From Agrobacterium sp. RAC06 (lineage in GTDB: Bacteria; Pseudomonadota; Alphaproteobacteria; Rhizobiales; Rhizobiaceae): a DNA stretch of 64,000 nucleotides. The stretch spans positions 1,798,001 through 1,862,000 of the forward strand of contig NZ_CP016499.1 in NCBI RefSeq assembly GCF_001713475.1. The letters run 5' to 3'. A program made the translations under genes and the position numbers. Shown here one piece after another: positions 18,638 to 26,725 of the stretch. Position 1 is the stretch's first letter; each line of letters starts with the position of its first letter. Under the pieces are notes generated by a model, which made no database searches, had not been told where the DNA came from, and saw nothing but the letters and a program-made list of their open reading frames with translations.

Positions 18638-19345
18638 TCAGGCAAAAAGCGCTTCGAGCCCCGAGATATCGCCCAAGATCATGTCAGAGTGAAGGGTCAG
18701 CGTTTCTCGCGAGCCGGTTCCTGAGAGGACTCCGATCTTCAAGCCGGCACCGGCATTCAGCCCCATGTGCAGATCGTGATTGTTGTCGCCGACGACGGCG
18801 ACTTCCGACGGGGCAAGACCCGTTGCCGCGCAAAAGCCGAGCACCATGCCGGCCTCCGGCTTCTTGCCGTGGCCGCTGTCATAACCGGCGATGTAGTCGA
18901 CGAAGGGCATGATGCCGAACCGTTCGGCAGCAACCCGGATCGAGCGTTCGTTGTCGCTGGAGGCAATTCCCAGGCGAAGGCCCTTGCCATGCAGACGGGC
19001 GAAAAGCGGTTGAAGCTCGGTCACTGGCACGGAGAACTCTGCGGCCTTGGCGAAGCACGCGTCGATCTTCGGCACCAGAACGTCGAGCGCAATGGGCGAA
19101 CCCGCCGCAATCATGCCTTCGGCGATCTCGACCGTATTGCCGGCCGCAAACAGGCTGTCCGGTACGATGTCGCCGGACACCGGATCCATGCCGCATGCTA
19201 GAAGCAACGCATCGGCAAGTGCTTGATCACCATCCGCCGCCATCAGGGCCACTTCCCGGTTGACCGGTCCCCAGCTCGCGTCAAAATCGAGCAGCGTCCC
19301 GTCCTTGTCGAACAGGATGCCGGCGATCCGGGGTTTGTCGTTCAT
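18638..19345 (-). CDS. HAD-superfamily phosphatase (phosphoglycolate phosphatase-like)
   Basis: 235-aa haloacid dehalogenase-type hydrolase. Motif I FDKDGTLLDF is at about 12-21, motif II around IASSDNERS, motif III lysine in GKKPEAG and motif IV VGDNNHDLHMG. An alpha-helical cap lies between motifs I and II. The pattern resembles phosphoglycolate phosphatase (Gph), but substrate prediction in this family is unreliable. It sits between waaA and lpxK on the same strand with short gaps, an addition to the usual rhizobial lipid A gene order, so a role in lipid A or KDO supply is possible but unproven. Confidence 0.85.
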   Translation of the reverse strand: MNDKPRIAGILFDKDGTLLDFDASWGPVNREVALMAADGDQALADALLLACGMDPVSGDIVPDSLFAAGNTVEIAEGMIAAGSPIALDVLVPKIDACFAKAAEFSVPVTELQPLFARLHGKGLRLGIASSDNERSIRVAAERFGIMPFVDYIAGYDSGHGKKPEAGMVLGFCAATGLAPSEVAVVGDNNHDLHMGLNAGAGLKIGVLSGTGSRETLTLHSDMILGDISGLEALFA

Positions 19346-19367
19346 GAAAGAGGTCCTGAGGTGAGTG

Positions 19368-20693
19368 TCAGCTCTGGCCCGCAGCGCGCGGCTCGAGCTT
19401 GGCCTTGACGGAGAGAGGGCTGATATAGGGTTCGAGCCCCTTGAGGGTCGTCGTCAGCGCACCGCGCATTTCCTGCATGCTCTCGATGCCGGCGTCGATC
19501 ATCTTGGCGCGGGCGACTTCATTGTTGAGCAGGAAATGGACGGCCTTGGCCAGCATTTCGGCATCACGGACAATGCGGGCCGAGCCCTTGCGCACGAGGC
19601 GCTGGTAGCTTTCGCGGAAATTGCTGACCTGCGGGCCCGACAGCACGGCGCAGCCGAGCATGGCCGGCTCCAGCGGGTTCTGACCACCTTCTGCCGAAAG
19701 CGAACGGCCGACGAATGCGACCTCCGTCAGGCGCAGATAAAGCCCCATCTCGCCGATGGTGTCGCCGAGGAACACATCGGTCTCGGGCGTGATGACATCG
19801 CCGCGCGTGCGGCGCGCGACCACCAGACCCTTTTCGACCAGCATAGCCTCGATTTCGTCGCAGCGATCGGGATGGCGCGGCACCAGAACGGTTAGCATGC
19901 CGGTATGGGCCTTGAGTGCCCGGTGGACCATGGAGGCGATCTTCTCTTCGCCCTCGAAGGTCGAGATCGCCGCCCAGGTCTTGCGGTCGCCGATCTGCTG
20001 ACGATAGCGCTCCAGCACCTGCTCATCGCAGGGCGGCGCGTCGCTGTCGACCTTGATATTGCCCGACACGCTGACCGGCCAGGCGGCCAGATCACGGAAG
20101 CGTTCCGCATCGAGGTCGGACTGGGCAATCACCAGCGCCAGTTTGCCAAACAGTGTTTCGGCAATCGAGGGATGGCGCTTCCAGCGATCAAAGGACCGAT
20201 CGGACATGCGGGCATTGACCAGGATCTGCGGGATATGACGCCGATGCAGTTCGGCAAGCGTCGTCGGCCAGATCTCGGACTCCACACCGATTGCAACATC
20301 TGGCTGCCAGTAGTCGAGGAAACGACGGATGCAGGGGAGAAGGTCGAGCGGCACATACTGGTGCAGGACCATGTCGCCGAGGCGGTTCTTTGCGACTTCC
20401 GCCGAGGTGACCGTGCCGGTGGTCAAGAGTACATGAATGTCACGACGGCGCAGCTCGCGCATCAGGGCGACGACGGCCGTCGTTTCACCGACGCTTGCGG
20501 CGTGGATCCAGACGAGCGGACCGGCGGGTCGGGCAAGGCTCGCATGGCCGAAGCGTTCGCTGCGGCGGGCGCGGTCTTCCTTGCCCTTGGCGGCACGATA
20601 GGCAAGCAGGGGGCGTGACAGTGGGTAGGCGGCGAGACCCAGCCAGCCATAGGACGTCAGAGCGAGGGATGCGAGACCGTCGCTCAGTGCCAT
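19368..20693 (-). CDS. waaA: 3-deoxy-D-manno-octulosonic acid (KDO) transferase
   Basis: 441-aa GT30 glycosyltransferase that adds KDO from CMP-KDO to the lipid A precursor at the inner membrane. An N-terminal hydrophobic helix (about 8-30) is followed by WIHAASVGE with the catalytic glutamate, GVESEIWPTTL, NARMSDRSFDRWK and the C-terminal nucleotide-binding segment with GQNPLEPAMLG. The length and motifs match WaaA/KdtA. Its neighbours in the same operon, lpxK and the conserved DUF4170 gene, support the assignment. Confidence 0.96.
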   Translation of the reverse strand: MALSDGLASLALTSYGWLGLAAYPLSRPLLAYRAAKGKEDRARRSERFGHASLARPAGPLVWIHAASVGETTAVVALMRELRRRDIHVLLTTGTVTSAEVAKNRLGDMVLHQYVPLDLLPCIRRFLDYWQPDVAIGVESEIWPTTLAELHRRHIPQILVNARMSDRSFDRWKRHPSIAETLFGKLALVIAQSDLDAERFRDLAAWPVSVSGNIKVDSDAPPCDEQVLERYRQQIGDRKTWAAISTFEGEEKIASMVHRALKAHTGMLTVLVPRHPDRCDEIEAMLVEKGLVVARRTRGDVITPETDVFLGDTIGEMGLYLRLTEVAFVGRSLSAEGGQNPLEPAMLGCAVLSGPQVSNFRESYQRLVRKGSARIVRDAEMLAKAVHFLLNNEVARAKMIDAGIESMQEMRGALTTTLKGLEPYISPLSVKAKLEPRAAGQS

Positions 20694-20842
20694 CGATCAA
20701 ACCTGCTCATCTTCATCGACAATGCCGTTCTTCCCGTTCAGGAGGCGTCGCTACGCAACAAGAGAGATGCAAGAAGACTGAGTTGAAACCGTGACCATTG
20801 GAGGTCGAATGCAGCGGCGGCGCGGTGGCCGCCTACCCGTCC

Positions 20843-21079
20843 TTACTTCTCTGAAGGATTGAGCAGCCGGTGCATGTGGACGATGAAGTAACGCATATGG
20901 GCGTTGTCGACCGTCTCCTGTGCCTTCGCCTTCCAGGCGACAAGCGCGCTGGCATAGTCCGGGAAAATGCCGACGATATCGAGCTTGGTCAGATCACGGA
21001 ACTGCACCTGTTCAAGGTTTGACAATTCACCGCCAAAAACGAGATGGAGAAGCTGCTTGTTTTCGTTGGATTCCGTCAT
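20843..21079 (-). CDS. DUF4170 small protein
   Basis: 78-aa conserved protein of unknown function with the family core HLVFGGEL, FRDL, DIVGIFPDY and HMRYFIVHMHRL. It is found next to waaA throughout the Rhizobiales. The ATG at 21079 (MTESNENKQ) is chosen since the conserved region follows directly; the frame is open 20 codons upstream. A 149-bp gap separates it from waaA, which may have its own promoter. It lies 63 bp downstream of the CysQ-like gene. Confidence 0.88.
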   Translation of the reverse strand: MTESNENKQLLHLVFGGELSNLEQVQFRDLTKLDIVGIFPDYASALVAWKAKAQETVDNAHMRYFIVHMHRLLNPSEK

Positions 21080-21142
21080 GTTTGCGGCCTTTTTCTCATT
21101 CCTAGTCTGTTGGGAACCATCTGCGCGATTTCGCCCCAAAGG

Positions 21143-21973
21143 TCAACTCCGGGGAATTCGGGAGATGTTCTTGAGCAAGGCTGGAAGTAGCTCTCGCGAT
21201 GCTGCGCAGAGCACCGGATGCGTCACCTCTTGCCTGTTGTAGACGAGCGCTTCGCCGGCGAGATCGGTGATCGCCCCGCCGGCACGCGCAAGGATCAGAT
21301 CGGCAGCAGCCAGATCCCAGTCATGGCTGCTCTTCTTCACCAGCGTCGCATCGATGCGGCCGTCCGCCACCAGCGCCAGCCGGTAGGCGAGCGAGGGTAT
21401 GTGATCGACGCGCTCGATGCGGGGTCTGATCGCCGAACTGAAACTTGCCACCATGTCCTGCGCCGAGGCGAACTTCAGGCTGCCCTCGATGCCGGCCGTC
21501 GAGACCGAAATGTCCTGGCCGTTGCGGCGCGCGGGGCCCTCGATCGTTGCGGTAAACTCTTCGCCCAGGGACGGCGCGACCAGAATACCGGCGACGGGCG
21601 CTCCCTTGTGGACGACGGCCACCGAGACGCACCAGGTATCCTTGCCTGCGAGGAAAGCCCGGGTGCCATCGATCGGGTCGATAACGAAAAGCGTGTCGCA
21701 GGAGAGCCGTGCCGGATCGTCGTCCGTTTCTTCCGACAGCCAGCCGTAATTCGGCCGTGCCTGACGGAGGATCTCCTCAAGGATGCGGTTCGCGGCATAG
21801 TCGGCTGCGCTGACCGGCGAGCGACCCTCGTTCTTCCACCAGACCTCCGGCGACTGGCCGAAATGCGCCATTGCCACCTTGCCGGCCTCGCGAGCAGCGT
21901 CCGTGATCAGCGCAAGGTCCGCCTGCCAGTCGAATTGCGGCATGGCCTCGGGCTTTAGATCAGGTTCCGGCAA
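21143..21973 (-). CDS. Inositol monophosphatase family protein (CysQ-like 3'(2'),5'-bisphosphate nucleotidase)
   Basis: 276-aa Mg2+-dependent, Li+-sensitive-type phosphatase. The family motifs are all present: SEETDDD (metal ligands) near 80, VIDPIDGTRAF near 98 and HDWDLAAADLILARAGG near 215. Rhizobial homologues at this locus are usually called CysQ, which degrades PAP, the by-product of sulfation and sulfate assimilation; other inositol-phosphatase-like substrates are possible. The TTG at 21973 has GAGGG 8 nt upstream and overlaps the end of pmbA by 14 nt, suggesting translational coupling. An ATG at 21943 (MPQFDWQADLA) is the alternative start. Confidence 0.87.
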   Translation of the reverse strand: MPEPDLKPEAMPQFDWQADLALITDAAREAGKVAMAHFGQSPEVWWKNEGRSPVSAADYAANRILEEILRQARPNYGWLSEETDDDPARLSCDTLFVIDPIDGTRAFLAGKDTWCVSVAVVHKGAPVAGILVAPSLGEEFTATIEGPARRNGQDISVSTAGIEGSLKFASAQDMVASFSSAIRPRIERVDHIPSLAYRLALVADGRIDATLVKKSSHDWDLAAADLILARAGGAITDLAGEALVYNRQEVTHPVLCAASRELLPALLKNISRIPRS

Positions 21974-23306
21974 GGGTCATGCCCTCGATGGCAAGTGTGG
22001 GAGCTGCGACACCGAACTTGCGGTCGATGTCATTGGCCACCGTGATCCGCATGAACATGTCCTTCAGGTTGGACGCGATCGTGATCTCAGAGACCGGATA
22101 GGTGAGTTCACCGTTTTCGATCCAGAAGCCACTCGCACCACGGCTATATTCGCCGGTGATCATATCGACGCCACTGCCGATCATATCGGTGATGTAGAGA
22201 CCCGTGCCGACGCTGCGGATCAGTTCATCAGGCGAAATGTCGCCCGGCTCCAGGGCGAGATTGGTTGAAGACGGCGAGACCGAAGTGCCGCCGCGTACGC
22301 CACGGCCATTGGTCTTGAGGCCAAGCTCCCGAGCGGCAGACGAGGACAGGAACCAGTGTTTCAGCACACCGTCCTCGATCATCGTTAGCGGCTTGCCCGA
22401 GATGCCCTCACCATCGAAGGGGCGCGACGAGGAGCCGCGGACCTTCAGCGGATCATCGGTGATGTTGAGGCCTGCCTTCAGGACCTGCTGTCCCATCTTG
22501 TCGCGCAGGAAGGAGGTCTTGCGGGCGACTGACGCACCATTGATGGCGCCGGCGATCGTGCCCGCGAAGCCTCTGGCGACGCGCGGGTCGAAGACGACAG
22601 TGAGGTTGGAGGCAGTCGGCACCTGGCGCGGGTTCAGCCGCCGGATCGCGCGCTCGGCGGCGCGGCGACCGATTTCTTCCGGGCTGTGGAGATCGGCGAA
22701 ATAGAGTCGGCTGTCGAAATCGTGGTCGCGCTCCATCTTGGTCCCCTCGCCGGCGATGACGCCAACCGAGCGGGAGAAGCGCGAACCGGCATAGCTGCCG
22801 GAAAAGCCATGTGAGGTGACGAGCACGAGGCCACCCATGCCGGCCGAGGCTCCGGCGCCCAGAGAATTGCTGACGCCGCTGACCGAACGGGCCGCTTCTT
22901 CCATGGCGAGTGCGCTTTCGCGCAACTGGTCGCCAGAGACTTCCGTCTCATCAAAGAGCTGCAGGTCGGGAATGTCACGGGCGAGATCGCTCTCGTCGGC
23001 GAGACCGGCAAAGGGATCTTCGGGCGAGACCTTGGCCATCGCGACGGCGCGTTCGGCGAGCGCCTTGAGGTCGAAGCCCGGATTGGCCGACACGCTTGCC
23101 ACCTGGCGACCGATGAAGACGCGCAGCGAAAAGTCGTCACTCTCGGATGCTTCGGTCGACTCGACCTTGCCGAGCCGGACACTGACCCCCTTGGAACGAG
23201 AGCGCACGACGACCGCATCTGCCTTGTCGGCCCCTGCCTTGACGGCGAGGTCGACGAGTTGCTCGGCGCGTTCGAGGAGGTTGGCGGAATCGATTTGATT
23301 GGGCAT
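21960..23306 (-). CDS. pmbA: PmbA/TldE subunit of the TldD/E metalloprotease
   Basis: 448-aa TldD/PmbA family protein. The heterodimer TldD/TldE degrades unstructured peptides and matures some peptides such as microcins; TldD supplies the zinc site. The PmbA type lacks the HExxxH motif, and none is seen here. Recognisable segments are VRLGKVEST near 45, the RxFD/SRPFDGEG stretch near 300 and the C-terminal GASGFWIENGEL and PVSEITIASNL. The ATG at 23306 has GGAAAGG in front. tldD is not in the window. It opens the minus-strand block that ends with lpxK. Confidence 0.93.
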   Translation of the reverse strand: MPNQIDSANLLERAEQLVDLAVKAGADKADAVVVRSRSKGVSVRLGKVESTEASESDDFSLRVFIGRQVASVSANPGFDLKALAERAVAMAKVSPEDPFAGLADESDLARDIPDLQLFDETEVSGDQLRESALAMEEAARSVSGVSNSLGAGASAGMGGLVLVTSHGFSGSYAGSRFSRSVGVIAGEGTKMERDHDFDSRLYFADLHSPEEIGRRAAERAIRRLNPRQVPTASNLTVVFDPRVARGFAGTIAGAINGASVARKTSFLRDKMGQQVLKAGLNITDDPLKVRGSSSRPFDGEGISGKPLTMIEDGVLKHWFLSSSAARELGLKTNGRGVRGGTSVSPSSTNLALEPGDISPDELIRSVGTGLYITDMIGSGVDMITGEYSRGASGFWIENGELTYPVSEITIASNLKDMFMRITVANDIDRKFGVAAPTLAIEGMTLAGT

Positions 23307-23443
23307 AGGTTGGCCTTTCCTTCAAGCTCCATTTATTGTGCCTGTGAAGGGGCATCAAGGGTGGATCGGGCTTTTCCGTTCACGAGCCCGGCATAGGTCC
23401 ATTTCAGGTCAGCCAGATCCGGCAAAACGAGGAGACAGAACTC

Positions 23444-25252
23444 TTGGCCAGCGCAACCGAAGCACTGTTCGCCCAACCCTTGCTCCTCCTCGGGGGGGCT
23501 GTCATTGCAGCCCCGATTTTCCGCAAGCTCGGGCTTGGAACCGTGCTCGGCTATCTCGCCGCCGGCGTGGTGATCGGCCCGGTCCTGCACCTGATCGGAG
23601 GCTCGGGAGAAATCCTGGCGGTCGCCGAACTCGGTGTTGTGCTGCTGCTCTTCATCATCGGACTGGAACTGAAGCCCAGCCGATTGTGGCACATGCGACG
23701 CGACATTTTCGGGCTTGGGACCAGCCAGGTCGTGCTCACGGGCCTCCTGCTGACGGCGCTGGTCTATGCGGCAGGCCTGCTCGACTGGCGCGGCGCGTTG
23801 GTTGCCGGCTTCGGGCTTGCGCTGTCGTCGACCGCCTTTGCGCTGCAATTGCTCGAAGACTATGGCGACATGAACAGCCGCTACGGACAGCGCTCCTTCT
23901 CCATCCTGCTCTTCCAGGACCTCGCCATCGTGCCACTGCTGGCCATGGTGACGGTCCTGAGCTCCCAGGGTGGCGAAGCGCAGCAATCTCCGCTGATCGA
24001 AATCGGGATCGCGATCGGCGCGGTGATCGGCATGATCCTGGCCGGGCGCTACCTGCTCACCCCGATGTTCCAGATCATCGCGCGGACGGGTGCGCGCGAG
24101 GTGATGATCGCGGCAGCCCTCTTCGTTGTTCTCGGATCGGCCTATTTGATGCAGGTGGCTGGCCTTTCGATGGCCATGGGCGCATTCCTCGCCGGCGTGA
24201 TGCTGGCCGAGTCTTCCTATCGCCACGAACTGGAGGCCGATATCGAGCCCTTCCGCGGACTGCTGCTGGCGCTCTTCTTCATCGCTGTCGGCCTGTCGAT
24301 GGAGTTGCAGGTCATCGTCGACAATCTGGTCCTGATTGCCATTGCGGTACCGGTGCTGATGGCGGTGAAGGCGCTCGTGATCTACGCGATCTGCCGCGCT
24401 TCGGGCTCGTCGCGCAACGATGCGATCCGTATCGGCATGTTGTTGCCGCAAGGTGGCGAGTTCGGTTTCGTGCTCTTCACCACGGCTGCGGCCGCCGGCC
24501 TCTTTTCGGGCGCGCAGTCATCCCTGCTCATTTCCATCGTCACCCTGTCCATGGCCCTCACACCGTTGACGGCGCTCATCGGCCAGCGCCTGCTGGCCCG
24601 CGAGACGTCGGACAAGGAGGAGATGGACGAGGATTTCGAAGGTGCCGGATCGGATGTGCTGATGGTCGGCTTCTCCCGCTTCGGTCAGATCGCCGCGCAA
24701 ATCCTGCTCGCGAGCGGGCGGGACGTGACCATTCTCGACGACAGTCCGGATCGGGTGCGCCAGGCGGGAACCTTCGGCTTCCGGATCTATTTCGGCGACG
24801 GCACGCGGCTGGACATGCTGCGGGCGGCCGGGATCGAAAAGGCGAAGATTGTCGCCGTTTGTACCCACAGGAAGGATATCACCGACAAGATCGTCGATCT
24901 CATCCGCTCCGAATATCCCGATGTGCGCCTTTTTGTACGGTCCTATGACCGCATCCACAGCCTGGAACTGCGGGCCCGAGACGTGGAATACGAGCTGCGT
25001 GAAACCTTCGAGTCCGGTCTGCTCTTCGGGCGCCGGACACTGCAAGGTCTCGGCGCCACGGAAGACGAGGCCTATGAGATCGGCGAGGACATCCGACGCC
25101 GCGACGAGGAGCGCTTAAGGCTTCAGGCGCAGGAAGGTATCCTCGCGGGCCGGGAACTCATGCACAAACGACCGGTCAAGCCGGAGCCGCTGATCAAGCC
25201 GAAGAAGCAGATCCACGCCGTCGAAGACGAAGAAAAGTCCCCGGCTGCCTGA
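23444..25252 (+). CDS. Kef-type monovalent cation:proton antiporter with RCK domain
   Basis: 602-aa CPA2 family exchanger or K+ efflux system. About 12 hydrophobic segments cover residues 1-385, with FIIGLELKPS and LLFQDLAIVP motifs typical of KefB/KefC. A TrkA-N (RCK) nucleotide-binding domain at about 400-520 follows, with VLMVGFSRFGQI as the Rossmann loop, and then a charged C-terminal tail. The start is a TTG at 23444 with AGGAGA about 8 bases upstream; no ATG is close to the conserved N-terminus. KefB-type channels respond to glutathione adducts in E. coli; whether this one does is unknown and no KefF/G-type partner is adjacent. It converges with the patatin gene, with 3 bp between the stops. 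Confidence 0.93.
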   Translation: MASATEALFAQPLLLLGGAVIAAPIFRKLGLGTVLGYLAAGVVIGPVLHLIGGSGEILAVAELGVVLLLFIIGLELKPSRLWHMRRDIFGLGTSQVVLTGLLLTALVYAAGLLDWRGALVAGFGLALSSTAFALQLLEDYGDMNSRYGQRSFSILLFQDLAIVPLLAMVTVLSSQGGEAQQSPLIEIGIAIGAVIGMILAGRYLLTPMFQIIARTGAREVMIAAALFVVLGSAYLMQVAGLSMAMGAFLAGVMLAESSYRHELEADIEPFRGLLLALFFIAVGLSMELQVIVDNLVLIAIAVPVLMAVKALVIYAICRASGSSRNDAIRIGMLLPQGGEFGFVLFTTAAAAGLFSGAQSSLLISIVTLSMALTPLTALIGQRLLARETSDKEEMDEDFEGAGSDVLMVGFSRFGQIAAQILLASGRDVTILDDSPDRVRQAGTFGFRIYFGDGTRLDMLRAAGIEKAKIVAVCTHRKDITDKIVDLIRSEYPDVRLFVRSYDRIHSLELRARDVEYELRETFESGLLFGRRTLQGLGATEDEAYEIGEDIRRRDEERLRLQAQEGILAGRELMHKRPVKPEPLIKPKKQIHAVEDEEKSPAA

Positions 25253-25255
25253 TCC

Positions 25256-26131
25256 TCACCGGCGGACAAAATCCTCGATGCGGGCGGAAAGATCTCGCTT
25301 CAGCGGCTCCTTCATGCGGTCGCAGATTTCAAGGATCTGCCGGGCCTTGAAGAAATCGAGGACCTTGTAGCTGTTGACCTCCGGCCGGATATAGATGTCC
25401 GGCTGGCAGATCTTCATCTTCAGCGCGATATGCGACTGCATCATCAGCTGCGATGCCCCGAAGAGACTGTCGATACGGTTCGGCATCAGCGAACCATCGC
25501 CTTCCGGCGCGCCGATCACATCAATAGCGACCATGATGTCGACCTTGCCGACGAGGTGGTCGTAAGGCACCGGATTGAAGATGCCGCCGTCGATCATCAG
25601 GCGGCCACCAATAGTGACGGGAGCAAAGAGCGCCGGAATGGCGGCCGAGGCAGATAGCGCCTCGTGAAGATCGCCCTCGGTTCGGACCAGTTCGCACTGG
25701 CCGTAATAATCGGTGGCGATGACGGTCAGCGGTAGCCGCAGCTCCGCAAAGTTCTCGGGGATCTCAGGCGGCAGGAAGGCGCGCAAAAGCCGCGGCAGGT
25801 TGAACTGCCCGAGGCGGACGCCACCGAGCGCCCGAATGCTTGCCGGGCGCATGCCCCAGAAGCGGTTGAGCACAAGGCCCCTGTTGTCGGCAAGTTCGAG
25901 CGTATAGTCCCTGATGTCGCGGCCGCTCATGCCGGCGGCATAACCGGCGCCGAGGATTGCGCCCATAGAGGAGCCGGCGATCAGCGTTGGCTTAATGCCG
26001 AGTTCGTCGAAGACTTCGAGCACCGGGATATGGGCAAAGCCGCGCGCGCCCCCTGCCCCGAGTGCCAGACCGATGGTCGGGTCGGCCTTGACAGCTTCGG
26101 AGGGAATGGGCGTTTCGGCGACGAGATCCAT
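25256..26131 (-). CDS. Patatin-like phospholipase family protein (RssA-like)
   Basis: 291-aa predicted serine lipase or esterase. The oxyanion loop GAGGARGFAHI is at about 25-35, the nucleophile elbow GSSMG at 53-57 with Ser55, and the catalytic Asp in IDGG at 181. This is the Ser-Asp dyad of the patatin family. No signal peptide or membrane anchor is seen, so it is cytosolic, like RssA/YchK. The substrate is unknown. It lies 27 bp downstream of rsmD on the same strand. Confidence 0.9.
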   Translation of the reverse strand: MDLVAETPIPSEAVKADPTIGLALGAGGARGFAHIPVLEVFDELGIKPTLIAGSSMGAILGAGYAAGMSGRDIRDYTLELADNRGLVLNRFWGMRPASIRALGGVRLGQFNLPRLLRAFLPPEIPENFAELRLPLTVIATDYYGQCELVRTEGDLHEALSASAAIPALFAPVTIGGRLMIDGGIFNPVPYDHLVGKVDIMVAIDVIGAPEGDGSLMPNRIDSLFGASQLMMQSHIALKMKICQPDIYIRPEVNSYKVLDFFKARQILEICDRMKEPLKRDLSARIEDFVRR

Positions 26132-26158
26132 GGGCTGAGCCTTTTTCCGCTGAGGGGA

Positions 26159-26719
26159 TCAGGACTGCCTATAGGAAAAGAAGTACATTTTCGTGTCACC
26201 GAAGGTCCGCTCCTCGATGAAGGCGAAAACCGGGTCGACAGAAACTTGAACATCGGCGCGCTCTTCGAGGATGACGAGAGCATCTTTCGCCAGCCAACCG
26301 CCCAGATGGGCCGAAAGCAGCGCCTTCTCACCCAGCCCCTTGCCATAGGGTGGATCAGCAAAAACCAGTTCGAAGGGTTCGATGTTGTTGGATGGGCCGA
26401 GATCGGTGGCGTCGCGTCTCAACATGCGGGCGCGGCCATGCAGGCCGAACGCATCGATATTCTCCCAGAGCAGGCTGCGACCCTCGACGCTGTTTTCGAC
26501 GAAAAGCGCCGACTTGCAGCCGCGCGACAGCGCCTCGATGCCGACAGCACCGGTGCCGGCAAAGAGATCGAGGATGCGGGTGCCATCGAGCACGCCCGGA
26601 TGGGCATGCGCGAGGATGTTGAACAGGCTTTCCCGCGTCCGATCGAAGGTCGGCCGGATGTCATTCGACTTCGGCGTGGCCAGGTTACGGCCACGAAACT
26701 CACCGCCGACGATGCGCAT
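26159..26719 (-). CDS. rsmD: 16S rRNA (guanine(966)-N(2))-methyltransferase
   Basis: 186-aa SAM-dependent methyltransferase. It starts with MRIVGGEFRGRNLATP and RPTFDRTRESLFNIL, then motif I LDLFAGTGAVGIEAL and the catalytic FADPPYG. This is the full RsmD pattern and length. It follows the pseudouridine synthase gene by 6 bp, so the two ribosomal RNA modification enzymes form an operon. Confidence 0.96.
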   Translation of the reverse strand: MRIVGGEFRGRNLATPKSNDIRPTFDRTRESLFNILAHAHPGVLDGTRILDLFAGTGAVGIEALSRGCKSALFVENSVEGRSLLWENIDAFGLHGRARMLRRDATDLGPSNNIEPFELVFADPPYGKGLGEKALLSAHLGGWLAKDALVILEERADVQVSVDPVFAFIEERTFGDTKMYFFSYRQS

Positions 26720-26725
26720 GACGGC

